The position numbers and the translations under genes are program-made. A DNA stretch of 64,000 bases, from assembly GCA_024349245.1 (NCBI GenBank), contig JALDNG010001414.1, positions 1 to 64,000 of the forward strand, in the 5' to 3' direction. Under the pieces are notes generated by a model. It saw only the letters and a list, made by a program, of their open reading frames with translations. It did not search any database and was not told the DNA's origin. This document shows positions 33,601 through 46,200 of the stretch, one piece after another. The DNA is from Neodontobutis hainanensis (taxonomy: Eukaryota > Chordata > Actinopteri > Gobiiformes > Odontobutidae). Position 1 is the first letter of the stretch, and each line of letters opens with the position of its first letter.

Positions 33601-36600
33601 CAAATGGCTGGCATAGTGTACAGGAACATCTGCACGGAGTACGGACTGGAAACCCCGAGGTCAAAGTGGGAAACACCTCCAAAGGTGGTAGAGAATGACC
33701 GAGCCAAGATCCTGTTGGACTTCCAGATTCAGACTGACAGAATGGTAATGGCGAACCAACCAGACATCGTGGTGGTGGACAAACAGCAGAGGAAAGCCGT
33801 TGTGGTTGATGTGGCAATACCAAGTGATTGCAACATCAGGAAAAAGGAACATGAGAAATTAGAGAAATACCAAGGGCTCAGAGAAGAGCTAGAAAAGACT
33901 TGGAATGTGAAGGCGACAGTGTCATCGGAGCACTCGGGGCAGTGACCCCAAACTGGAAGAGTGGCTACAGCAGATCCCTGGAAGAACACCAGACATCTCG
34001 GTCCAGAAAAGTGCAGTACTAGGAACAGCAAAGATACTGCGAGAACCCTCAAGCTCCCAGGCCTCTGGTAGAGGACCCGAGCTCGAAGGATGAGACCACC
34101 GCGGAGGGTGAAGGACAAAGTTTTTATATATGTATACTTATCAGTATGGTTTCAGGAAAAAAATCTTCTTACCGAAATAAACAAAGCTAAAGTTAGAAAG
34201 GAAAGCACTGTAGGCATTTTCTTGGGTCCATCTACAGCATTCAATACCGTTTATCACGCATTTCTCTCACATAATGCTATTTTGTAACTGTCCTTGTATT
34301 GTCTTGTATTGTATTGTCACACATTTAATTAAATGATTGTAATTTTAGACTTAATTTTAATTATATTTTTATTTAATGTACTTTAAATTATTGTTTTTGT
34401 GTAAACAAACTAAACTAAAATGACACTGTCAAAACACCGCCAATCATTAGGTAAGGTACTCCAATATCAAAAACAACACAATGGCACTTACCTCTCCAGG
34501 TGCACACCAACTCGGTGTCCCCAGGGTCACACTGTGGAACTAGAGTCTCCTGTTAAAAAAAAAGCACACAGCATTTCTAATTGTATGTGAACAGAAAAAT
34601 TTTAGCAGCTAATGCATTGGGTTGGGTCTTACTAATCCAGTTCTGGTGTTGTAGCAGCCACAGAAGGGCAGACTGCGGCAACCCATGAAGGCTATGGAGG
34701 AGGAGAGGAACAAACTGATGACACAGCTCAGGAGAATGGTACCGTTGGCTCCCTTCACCATGCGATGCAGGACAAACGTCTGTGGAGAAACAAGAACTAT
34801 TTTTACTACATTGCAGTCATAGTAAGCACAGAATTTAATATTTGGGTGATGTAATTTGCCATTTCATGCTCAAAAGCTGCTGACATTCAACACTGAGAGA
34901 ACAAATGAACAAAACACTAAGTGTTTGCTATTAAAGCTGAATTTAATTCAAGATTCACCCATTTTTGTCAACAAAACATTGGTTTTGGTTGGTAATTTGC
35001 AGATTTGTTTGGCTAGTGTCCTGCTGGCCACAAAATATTGTCTTGTGCAAGCATGAAAACCCTGGGTTAGGGGGTACATTCTCACGCCATTTACTTGCCG
35101 TAAAAATTTAGATTAGATTCCATTACATACATTTGTCAGTGCCAACAGAATGTAAACTTTTGTTATTTTTTGATAAAGACCTAGCCTCTTTCATCTTCAA
35201 TGCGCTTGCTGAAGGAAGGTTTTTACTCAAAATCTCACGATAAATGGCCCCATTCATTCTTTCCTTTACACGGATCATTTGTCTTGGTACCTTTGCAGAA
35301 GAACAGCCCCAAAACATGATTTTTCCAGGCCCATGCTTCACAGTAGGTATGGTGTTCTATGGATGCAACCTAGCATTCTTTCTTCTCCAAACACGACAAG
35401 TTGAGTGTTTTTAAACAAAATGTTCTATTTTGGTTTCATCTGACCATATGACATTCCCCCAATCCTCTTCTGGATCATCCAAATGCTCTTCAGCAAACTT
35501 CAGAAGGGCCCGGACATGTACTGGCTTTAGCAGGGGGACACGTCTGGCACTGCAGGATTTGAGTCCCTGTCAGCATAGTGTGTTACTGATGGTTTGTTCC
35601 TTTGGTCCCAGCTCTCTGCAGGTCATTCACTAGGTCCCCCTGTGTGGTTCTGGGATTTTTGATCTCCGTTCTTGTTATCATTTTGACCCCACTAGGTGAG
35701 ATCTAGCGTGGAGCCCCATATCGAGGGATATTATCAGTGTCTTGTATGTCTTACATTTTCTAATTATTGCTCCCACAGTTAATTTCTTCACACCAAGCTG
35801 CTTACCTATTGCAGATTCAAGTCTTCCCTGCCCAGTGCAAGTCTGCAATTTTCTGGTGTCCTTTGACATCTCTTGGGTCTTGGCCATAGTTTGGAGTCTG
35901 ACTGTCTGAGGTTGTGGACAGTCTTTTAGACTGATAAAGAGTTCAAACAGGTGCCATTAATACAGGTAACAAGTGGAGGACAGAGGAGCCTCTTAAAGAA
36001 GAAGTTACAGGTCTGTGAGAGCCAGAAATCTTGATTTTTTTTTGTAGGTGACCAAATACTTTTATAAAAGAATTTACCAATTCATTCATTAAAAATCCTA
36101 TAATTTGCTGGATTTCCTGGATTCTTTCCTCCATTCTGTCTCTCATAGTTGAAGTGTACCTATGATGAATTACAGTCTCTCGCACAATTGGTGGCTGACT
36201 AAATAATTTTTTGCCCCAATGTATTTTATCATTATTTTGGCAGAATTGGTATTTTTAGGTCAGGTTTTTTATGTGATCATTTTAATTATGCAAGTCTTCT
36301 ATGATGTCAAAATTATGTCGAACATTCTCAAAGAAAAAAAATGTTTTATACAAACCGCATTTCACACCATTTTTATTTGGTAGTGGACCAAATTTTACTC
36401 ACTTCATGTAAAGCTGTTCTCGTTGTTTTATGCGCGAGTGTTAATTGGTGTCAATCACATGGACACTGCAGCACCAATAGGCTTACGGGCTGTGTCCCCG
36501 GTGAGTTTCCTGTGTTCTGCTTCTAAAGCCATGGTTTCTCCTTGTTTAAGATATATTTTTACTCTTCATTGTCCTCAATCATAACGTATAGATTTTACTT

Positions 36601-38592
36601 TAGCCATGCACTGTTCTGGCCGTTAGCATTTTTTTTTTTTTTAAACATCGTTATAAAAAAAAATATTCAATAATGTCTGGGTGTTGTGCAATAAGTTTAG
36701 CTGCAATGGGCTTTAAAAAATACACTACTTGTGCTGTGACTCAGATCAGCTGTTGTACTCTGCGCCATGCCATGCCCCAGCGTTGGCATGTCCCAGATGG
36801 GCAGGTCACTGGTTCTCAACTGTGGAAGGCCCACCAGTGGTCCTTTGGCTTCTAACTTTAATTGTACAGATTGAAATTAAAATGTATAATCAGGATTTTT
36901 ATTTAAAAAAATTAAATGCAGGTCACCAGACAGAACCCGTTTTGTTCATAATTCATTTTATTTTGTTCATATAAAAACAAATGCAACTACTTGTGGCAAT
37001 TAAAGTCCAACCAAACAAGCTTAAAAAAATCACTTCATGTCTAACTAAAACCACCCTAGGCCTGTTTTCAGACAGTTATCTTAAACAATTATGTTTAACT
37101 ATTGTCTTAGCCCTAGTTTAGTCTTTGTTTTGGTCTTTATATCTGAATATAGAGTTAAGTTGCAGTGTGTGGGGTTGTGTTTTGCTGGAGTGTAATCCTC
37201 ACCACTTGAGGACTGTGGTGGTGGTGAAAGACCTCCTGGTCCTCCTCTCCGTAGGTGAGCGTCAGACAGGAGTAACTGAAGACAAACACCGAGGCAGCAC
37301 AGGAGAGTCCTGCTGCAGTCATCATTGCACTCACCTGCAGAGAACAGCATATGTCACCATGGTGTCTGTTCCTGGTTAAAAGGAAAATGGAGACGTTGAA
37401 AACCACTTATACAAACATTTCCAAAGTTGGTTATTTTTTATATTTATGATTATTTTTCACTGTGGAAGATGGGATTTCCTTTATTAAAAGGTGGCCTATG
37501 TAACACAGAACCTTGAGGTAATTAAAATATGTAGCCTCAATGTCACTTGGATAGAATCTCAGGGTCTTCTGCTGGTGATCTAGAGATGTGCTGTTGGTGA
37601 GGTTTATATTGTGTGACTGTGAGTCCTTGTACTCACCACAGCTTCTACGTAACATTATTTTCACTTTGTTCAAAACACTTATTGACATTAGCACAATAAC
37701 CGATGTCACGGGCAATTTTGCATTGTTAACATATGCATTGTTTATACAGAGGAGTTTACTTGGCCACCAGCTGTACAAATCCTGCCAACATCTTTCTGAT
37801 AGGTGCTGCTTGTTTGAACACTAAAGAAAGTCCGGATGAGACTCTGCTGACATCCTCCAGTGAAGATATACGAAAGGCTGAAGGAGCTGAGTGAAGGGCC
37901 ACGTTACTATCTCCTGAAATAGTCAGTGTGTAAAATACACTCTGTCCTTTATGACACCTTACTTATGAGACTGACAGTCCCCAATGTTTGTGTATAGGCA
38001 ACCACAGCAGAGACATCAGCAACTGGCCTTCCGCGTAATCCACAGAACTATGATTATACTTCTTTTACCTGAGTGTCAGAGGAGCTACTCTATCCACCTC
38101 TGCTGATTCAAATATTAGTTAGGACCACACTCACCAGAACAGAGTTTTTTTTGTGTGATGCAAATACGGCCAGAACACCTGGTACCGCCATGACCTAAAC
38201 AAAAGTCAGTGAAGAGCAGAAAGAAAATTTCAGTTAAAGAGGAAAAAGTTAATAAGCTATTTGTAAAAGCTGGGGTTGTGACACTACAATTCAGATTTTT
38301 TAATAAAACAAAGAATTGTGAGTGAGTAATGGCCTATGAATAATCGTGATAATTAGCTGCGACAGTAAAAATGTTATATTTAATAAAGTCACTCGAAGTG
38401 CTGCTGCTGAAAAAGGCCCCTCCATTACCATCCCTCCCACATGGGAGTCCTGGTGGTGCTCAGCGCGGTGTCCTTCCGGAAAACAGCGTCAAGTACTCCA
38501 CAAACCACACAAAGAGTCGCACAGGCGATCTGCAGTATCCCGAGAATCAGCACACCCTTTTGATTAAAGATGAAGTACCTGTATCGGTCCAT
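30615..38592 (-). CDS. Four-pass membrane protein, family not recognised
   Basis: Six exons: 38429-38592, 38135-38194, 37203-37334, 34633-34779, 34492-34549, 30615-30721. All have GT/AG sites, and the phases agree if one G is missing in the run at the end of exon 1 (near 38430). The protein would be 222 residues: MDRYRYFIFNQKG, then TM1 (VLILGILQIACATLCVVCGV), a short loop with TTRTPMWEG, TM2 (about VMAVPGVLAVFAS), TM3 (VSAMMTAAGLSCAASVFVFS), a charged loop with GEEDQEVFHHHH, TM4 (GTILLSCVISLFLSSSIAFM), a cysteine-rich CRSLPFCGCYN stretch, and a cytoplasmic tail ending PPYSRLT. YSRL fits the YxxPhi sorting motif. The topology resembles MS4A, TMEM54/KRTCAP3 and TMEM196 proteins, but I cannot assign it. 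Introns hold a Tc1 and nested LINEs. Confidence 0.75.
30840..31195 (+). mobile_element. L2-like LINE, part 1 (interrupted)
   Basis: DDFNLPVII-like and RPISVLPTILKILRKLFYQQ frames mark the end of the endonuclease and the start of the reverse transcriptase of an L2-like LINE. The RT continues at 34120 after the inserted microsatellite and R4-type LINE. Confidence 0.65.
31203..31280. repeat. (CA)n and (TA)n microsatellite
   Basis: Long CA/CG-interrupted run followed by TATATATA, immediately before the R4-type LINE. Confidence 0.95.
31281..34115 (+). mobile_element. R4-clade non-LTR retrotransposon (Rex6/Dong-like), broken
   Basis: One long degenerate ORF runs from 31295 to about 34090. RT motifs: YRPITCLP, YKKAYDSMPH (motif A), GIYQGDALSPLLF (motif B) and LLYMDDIKLYA (the catalytic YMDD). 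After the RT come a CCHC knuckle (CRLCKQAPETIQHLTAGCK) and a restriction-like endonuclease with PDIVVVD...VVVDVAIP. That order without an apurinic endonuclease defines the R2/R4 group. The overall sequence recalls Rex6/Dong rather than R2. The frame breaks at about 32190, at TAG codons near 32929 and 33583 where tyrosine would be expected, and again near 33920, so this copy is inactive. It sits between TA-rich microsatellite sequences inside the four-pass gene's last intron. Confidence 0.85.
34120..34275 (+). mobile_element. L2-like LINE, part 2
   Basis: QYGFRKK, then IFLGPSTAFNTVYH, resembling the RT motif QyGFRk...FLDLSKAFDTVDH of L2-like LINEs. It continues the reading begun at 30.84-31.2 kb. 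Confidence 0.65.
35130..36221 (-). mobile_element. Tc1-like element type B, broken transposase
   Basis: The right end, read on the minus strand, begins CATTGGGGCAAAAAATTATT and TTAGTCAGCCACCAATTGTG, typical of teleost Tc1 inverted repeats. The transposase start is visible as MAKTQEMSKDTRKLQ and GVKKLTVGAIIRKCKTYK (the DNA-binding helix-turn-helix), and later as MKHGPGKIMFWGCSS near 35300. Several frameshifts inactivate it. The left inverted repeat is lost. It lies in intron 3 of the four-pass gene. Confidence 0.85.
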
Positions 38593-38649
38593 GTCCAGGC
38601 GCTAACCGAGAAAATACTCTCCCTGGGTTAGCCCCTTTGTCCACAGAAG

Positions 38650-39649
38650 AGAAAACAACTAACAGTAATCGAAACTTCACATTTAGTTTGACGTCGAGGC
38701 CGTTGTATGGCAGATCTGTCGTCGTATGTTTATTTGTTGTGTGTTTCAAAAGTAAAAGTTATGGTGGGGCTCATTTAACGCTAGCTGGTATCATTTTTGA
38801 GCCGTTAACTTGGTTCTTTTCCGGCAGGTTGCAAAGTGGTTTCAGGGGTTTATCCATTAACCTGAAGCTCAGCAGGTGAAACTAAACGCTGGGCATTAAT
38901 CCCTCAGTTTGGACTCTCAGGTGTTATCCACTCCGTTCCTTGTGGAAGTCTATACACTCAAATTGTAGCACGCCGCAGAGGCCAACGCCACTAATAATTA
39001 GAAGGTATTTACCTTATACAGTGTGGAGGACAGGTGACGGGAACAATATTAAATAATTATAATGGCATAATTTTAGCATTAGCATATTTGGTGAATTTAG
39101 CCTTAGCACCAGAAAGGTCAATAGTGAGAGCTTCACTTGACTTCATAAACAAGGACTTCCGATTTCTTCTTCCTCGTGTTCACATTTATTTTTTTAAACT
39201 ACCCAGTTTTTGTAATAAAATGTTACAGTATTAACAGAAAGACATTGTAATTATCTAGCCTTCCTCATTCAGTGATTACAAAAGTTATATGCGTTTGTGT
39301 CAAAGTTTGATAAATCACAGAGATATTGTAACTTAAATGTCCCAATGTGTTGATCAATATTAATGCATTTGTCAGCCTAGTCAATATATCCACTTGCTTC
39401 AAACGATTATTTTTGACAGCTACAAACAACATCCATTTATAATAATGACAATAGAAGTGGAACATATCTGTAACAATGAACTTTATTTTGCACACAGTTT
39501 AGAAAAGTAGATAATTAAAATTTTCTAATAGTGGCAATTCACCAAATGTCCTCTCTTAAGTTTATTTAAACCACCTTCACGCTTTCGGCGTATGTATTAT
39601 TTTAGGCATCATAAATAAGCTTGTTATGTTATGTTATATATATATATAT

Positions 39650-39680
<31 letters not shown>

Positions 39681-39916
39681 CATATAACTTAAAGTTTCAC
39701 TAAGATATAATTTGTCCAGCTAATGTGGTATAATATGATGTGCTACCACTGCATAGCTTGTGCAGAGCCATTATTTCTACCAATTCACTCAGTATCATCC
39801 ACATAATAATCTGTCCAAGTCTAAATCTGCAGCGTGTAAAGTGCCATCAAGCTTCAGACTGTAGCACAGGTTGACATCTGTCTCAATAGGTAAATACAGT
39901 CCACAGGAAGTCTCTC
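38650..39916. other. Intergenic, four-pass gene start to setd7 end
   Basis: It holds the presumed promoter of the four-pass gene at the left and the setd7 3' UTR at the right. A palindromic TA microsatellite lies at 39632-39688. No other gene is seen. Confidence 0.5.
39632..39688. repeat. Palindromic (TA)n microsatellite
   Basis: Two TA runs flank GTATATGTAT, giving near-perfect inverted symmetry able to extrude a cruciform. It is flanked by TTATGTTATGTTATA-type sequence. Confidence 0.8.
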
Positions 39917-40164
39917 TTATTGGCTCGTAGAAGCCCTCTGTCCCTGCTGAAACAGCTGTAGTTCCTGTTTGTACCAGTCAGGAGCCTCTGGGCCGTTCTT
40001 TCCTGAAGGCTCGTGATCGTAACCGTAGGCGACTGTTAGCTCCTCGTCTTTCTGTACAGGTCTCAGAGTTCGGATGCACTTAATAGGGCCGAAGCGAGGG
40101 TGAACATACCTGCACAAGAAAAAAATGTAAATAGAATAAAACATTGTGAACAACAAGGGATTGT

Positions 40165-40206
<42 letters not shown>

Positions 40207-43200
40207 CTTTTTTTTTATATATAGCACTTTTTCACCTACTGTAGTAGGCACTCAAAGCGCTTTACATACATTAAGCTATTTACCAGTGTTACAAAACATC
40301 ATTGGAGGCAATGTAGGTTAAGTGTCTTGCCCAAGGACACAACGACAGTATGTGGGGGAGTATGTTTTGGGATGTTTCGAGCAGGGATCGAACTGCCCAC
40401 CCGGCAGCGCTACCCACTGAGCTACTGCCACCCTCCTCCATAAAACAAAGTGATGTCAGTTTTAATTATTTTTGTTATTTTTAAATCTCACATACAGTAC
40501 TGTCATAGCTCACTATTATTGACTACCCACACAGTTTTAAGAATAAAGGGATAATAAAAAATATTATTATTGAAAGTAAGTAGTATATGGTGTATGGTGT
40601 TATACCAAAGTTATAGTTGTGGTGGCCAAGGACTTACGCTCAGAGCAGCATTAATTAGAAATGGCTCAATTATATTTTTCTGACTTAAGCAGGCCTTCTA
40701 AAGATAATTTCCGGGGACATGTCTTTAATTTGTCTACACATAAAGACAGTATCTTATGTTTTGCTATTAAAGTATAGTGTTCTACAGGGTTATCTGAAAA
40801 CCACTACTATACTATGCTTGCCTGTACTTTTAGATTTTTATACTATGTGGGTTAGTACTTACGGGTCATATTTACAGTTGGGGGTGAAGCAGTGGTTGGC
40901 CTTGTGACCCAGAGAAGCGATGTATCTCTCTGTCTGGTCAAACGGCTGAGGCACGTCAATCACTGTGTCATCGTCCAATGAGATTGTGTTTCCGTTCAGC
41001 GCCCAGTCCCTACTGTCCACCTAAAATAAAAAAAGTATGAGACTGTACGAGAGAAGCTTTTTGAATTCCAAACAAAGCAGAAAACTGACAGGTCTTTAAA
41101 CACATGGCTTACTTGGTCATAAAGTAAAACATTTACATTTTCTGTATAGTTTTTTTCAGAACTGAGTTCTGCAGTGGCTCTCACAAGTCCCCCTACTAGT
41201 TTAAAGAAAGATAACAGTCTTACTAGGGAACTTTCTGATCTAATACCTATTGTTGAATCAGCCCTCTTTATTTGTTTAAACCAGTGGAGGGCCGTGCATT
41301 TTACACTCTGGTCTTCAGTGGTGTCCTACCTGAATCAAACTAGCTCTTAACAGGGCTCTAGACTAACCTTTTGCACTGATGCGCCTAACTTTTATGGTCA
41401 TGTTTTCTTGTTAAACGCAGCGCCGTTGTTATAGTCTATTATTTGGATGTGTAATTTTTATTAAGCTGCTGTGTGTCAACGTAACTTCCCCTTGGGTTTC
41501 TGCTGAGAGGTTAGTGGAGTTCAATTGCTGAAACACCACTGAAGCTACTTTCCTTGATCATTCATCTGTAGTTACAACAATAAATAATTTTTATTCCCAC
41601 AGAGGCTAATGTTTAAAGTATAGTCTGTCTTCTCAAATTCTAGATAAATTTTAAATTTTCTTCATAGCCAAGAATGTCCTCTCCATAAAATGTTGCTTGT
41701 GTATGTTGAAAGCTCTGTTTAGTTCTACGATTTGCTTGCTGACCATCCATTAAAAAATGTAAATATGCTAACATTATTGTACGCATGCTAGCTGGCCCTG
41801 GGTTCTTGGCGGCCTACGCAACTCTAAATCTGATTGGATAAAAGCTCCAGCATAAACATCAACTGCTGGAAGCAGCACAACCAAGAGAAAAGCTCTGAAC
41901 AGCAGAGAAGCCTTGCTGGCCCTCACAGCCCACCACTGGTTTAAACTCTTAAAGTCTAACTATGTGTCTGTGCTGCCAGTGCAGTTTGTCATACCTCAGA
42001 ATGTGTGATGCGGACGCCGTTATAAAAGGCCATGACAGTGTTTGCGTCAGTGTCTGTCTTGGCAAAAAGACCCTCTCCTGCTCCTCTGATCAGAGAGTCA
42101 GCAACAAACACCCTATAATAAGAGATGTATAAATATAATCAGAGAAATGAGTAAACTAATGGCTCAGAATGTAAAATATAAATTCTAGTGTACCTTTGGC
42201 TCTCATAGGGGTCCGGAAGCAGAGTATGGGTGGCAATGCAGCTGGATGTGGACTTGTCGTAAGTGTACACAGCACCTGTATTATGCATATTATCATACTG
42301 CATTAAGCACCCATGTGTTTGATTTCTATCGCGTTTCTTAAAAAACATTACTTTAGTCTTACTGTTCTGAGTTACTTCAAAGTGCGGCCTCCCGTTGTTG
42401 TTTGACACCAGCTTGGCGAGACAAGCCTCAATGAGTTCTCCATCCACAAATTTTCCAGAGAGCTGTGTGACCATCAGGATAGACATAGGCCACAGAATCA
42501 CCGGTCATTTCTCCATCTTCGCTCACCCGGCCGAATAAACAGCCCCGTCCTGGGTGCACCACAGTACACACCAATACAGAAAAAAACAGTGTTACCTTCA
42601 GAACATGAATATTTAATCTGTCTGAAAGAACTCGGGTATGACTCACGGGTAGTAGACCCAGCACTCCCCACAGCGGCTGTTGTCTCTGTACTGCCCCTTG
42701 AACGTCAGGTGACCCTCTCCGTCGAACTCCCGCGCAGGCCCATTGAGCTCTCCATCGACGTATGTTCCGTACAGAACAGCCCCGTCCTCATAGGTGTACA
42801 CCCCCTGACCATGTAGAGCGTCATCCACGTAATGGCCTTCCAGAGTGCTGTGGGGGGTGGGCAGAAAGAGTAAGGAAGGAGGAGACTTTCTCACTGTGAG
42901 GAGGCATGAATGAGGACACACCAGAGCATACTGCAGGAAGTCAAACTTGAGCTGAATGAGATGCACGGCCAACATCCAACATCATTCACAGGCTTAAGAT
43001 GTTTTATTTGAGCAAATTAAAGTGTTTGTACTCAAGTAGCTGATTAATATTCCGTTTCATATTTAATTTTTGTGACAATGGTTCTTTTCCAGTGAATGCT
43101 AGTGACTTTGAACAGATAATAATCTCAACAAAAAGACCGGAAGAGAGGACTCAGGGGAAACAAGACCAGGGCAGGGCCAACAGTTATAAAATAAAATAAA

Positions 43201-46200
43201 AACTACAGGTTTAGTCTTAAACCTCAAGGACTCAAGGGGTTTAGTTTTAGGTGAAGGATGCAGAATTAAAGAGAGTTTGCAGAGGTGGAAGAAACTATAC
43301 TTTATTAAGTGGACATACAACCAATGAGAAAACAGAAAGGGGCAGATTTTCATTGCGTACCTCCCATCAAAAAAGAAGAATTTTCCCTTGCCGTTCTTCT
43401 CTCCATGACAGAAATGTCCTTCGAAGCGGTCGCTGGAGGAGTAGGTGACAGTACAGAAGCCATGGGGCAGGTCATCATCATCCAGAGGACCTGAAACACA
43501 CAGCTCTAGAATAAATAAGATGTGGGACTTGGGACAGCCAAATTTGGCATGTTTGTGGGTACATCGCCACAACAAGAAAAATACATTCAGAGTAAATAGT
43601 AAAAACAAAAAAATAAGGAACAAAGTGCGTATAATATATAAATTTATATACATTCCATTATATATATATATTACAGATACAAATACATTTGTGCTCATAA
43701 GTTTACATACCCTGGCAGAATATGTAATTTTTTGGGCATTTTTTTCTAGAATATGTATCACACACAAAAAACATTTCTCTCTCATAGTTAGTGGTTGGGT
43801 GAAGCCATTTATTGTCAAACAATTGTGTTTACTATTTTTAAAATCATGACAACAGAAACTATCCAAATGATCCTGCTCAAAAGTTTACATACCCCAGTTC
43901 ATAAAAAATGTGTATTGCCACCTTTAACATCAATGACAGTTTGAAGTCTTTTGTGGCAGTTGTGGAGGAGGCTCTATATTATCTCAGATAGTAAAGCTGC
44001 TCATTTTTCTTGAAAAAAAAAATAATACCCCAGTTCTTGTAAATTCTTGGCTTTCTCACATGAATTGCATGTTTGAGATCATTGAGTGACACAAAAGGTC
44101 AGGAGACTGACTTTATGACTTCACTTTATGCTGCTGTAGCCAATGATAGGTCGACTTGGCCTTGTGCTTTGGATTGTTAATTTGTAATTTTGCCCAAGTT
44201 TCCTGTACCTTTTTAGCTCGACGTCCCCAAAACATAGGCCATGTTTAAAATTTATGGTTGTGGCCAAAAATAAAATCACTTCAAATAACTTTGTTCCTAA
44301 GGTTTTGAGGCTTTCTTCCGGCGACTTAACTATGCAGCACATTTTTCATCCCAAGTGCCTCCTTATTGTGAATCTTAAAACAGCCACACCATTTTTTTCA
44401 GAGATTCCTGTATTTTAGCTGAAGTTATTTGTGGGTTTTTATTTGCATCAACTTTGCAAACTATTTTTCTGGCAGTTGTGGCTAAAGATTGTTTTGGTCT
44501 ACCTGTCCTTGGTTTGGTTTCAACAGAATCCCTAATTTTGAACACTGCTGATTGGCATTCTCATTGCTGCTTACACACTGATTACAAGCAAACAGATCAC
44601 AATTGAGGATAGTTACCTTTAGTAGCTATTCAAACCTGTTTGTGTCACTTGTGTGCATGTTATCAGGCCAAAATTACCAGAGTATGTAAACTTTTTAATC
44701 AGGGTCATCTGGGTAGTTTCTGTTGTCATTATAATATTATTTATATATATCTCATTGGTAAAATTATTTGTTAGCCACTTGGCTCAAAACTCCCTGCTGA
44801 TGGTGTGAGCAATGTTCTGCACAAATCTGTGTGTTTGCTAGAAGTGGCTTTGAGTGACAAATCTTCAACCACATTTCAGTGCGCTCATTCATTGTTAGCG
44901 TCATGTTATGGCACATTTTGGAGCCACTTTTCTGTAAAAGGTATTTTCTTTGAACCTGGTTGCCATTTCTTTGTGGATGGCGAACGGCAAAGACGCTGGT
45001 TAATATCTATTGTTTTTGGACATGTAGTTGTTGACAAGCAATATGTGTAACGTTAGATGAGATAGCAGTGTTGATAGCGTAGTAACACAAGTGACATTAC
45101 ACATTCCTGATCTTTGTCATATGCTCCTCTGCCTATAGATGAGCCAAGATGATACACAGATGCTTAATGCCAGCCGTTGTTTTTTCCTCATCTAATATAA
45201 ACAAAGGAGAGCAGCAGCGTGTAGTCTATTTTGGAGACCTATAAGCTCCCACATTGGGACAGGTAACGCTAAGATGGTAGCTGTCACCATGTTCAATAAG
45301 ACAAGACCGGATGTTTTGAAATAACGGAAGGATGTCTGAGTCTTATAACACTACATACATACTCCAAAAGGAATGCGATAATGGACTGAAACGTGTAAAC
45401 CAGGGGTTACTCCAAGTTACTCCATGTATATCGGTTCACTGTTGAATTGTTTTGTATGTGCAGCACTCAAAAAATAAATAAATAGGTGATTTATGCGTAT
45501 AGATGCATGTTTAAACACTAGAGGACAGTTCATGACCTTTTCAGTGACATTAGGTTGCAAATGCACTTTTATTTATGTGGCCCTTCACTGCAGACACATC
45601 AAACCTATGCAGGGATACAGTAACACAGCTGGAGAATGCAGTTTGTTGTTGGATTACTGTTGCATGTACACAGCTTACTCCGATTAAGGTTGATTAAGAG
45701 CATGTTCCTGAGTCGGACAGAGACACAGAGTAACACATGTGAACAGGTGAGAAAATATGAAGAGCAGTGTTTGGAGACACTAATTTATAGACCAACATAA
45801 ACATATATATATATATATATATATAGGGTCACGCCGAAATTGGGTCTTGTTTGACTGTTTTTGTGTATCCCCATCTCGTAAAAAGTTTAGAAGTAAAAGC
45901 TAGTCTGCCGTAGCTTTTGATGCGTTTGAACGCTGCAGTGACAGAGTAATAAATGTGTTCTTAGTTTGTTGTGTTGTCTGTATGTAACTGTACAGACTAT
46001 TGTCCATGAACACAGCCAGTGGAAATTGGTCGAATGGTCATTTTATACTTGAGTAGTAGTATACTTTAGATAAAGTGAGAGTGCTTCTTATCCAGAAGTG
46101 TTTAGTTTGTTCTTCTCTGGCTTTCTACTTTTTTATGTCCTTGAAAACATTGAAACGTAGTGACTGAATTTGGTCAACTATTTACTGTTATATGTACACT

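Noticed and set aside
31442..33852. Several minus-strand open frames of 60-130 codons
   Set aside because: They are shadows opposite the R4-type LINE reading frame and have no domain.
40063..40321. Poly-isoleucine open frames
   Set aside because: They come from the (AAT)n microsatellite.
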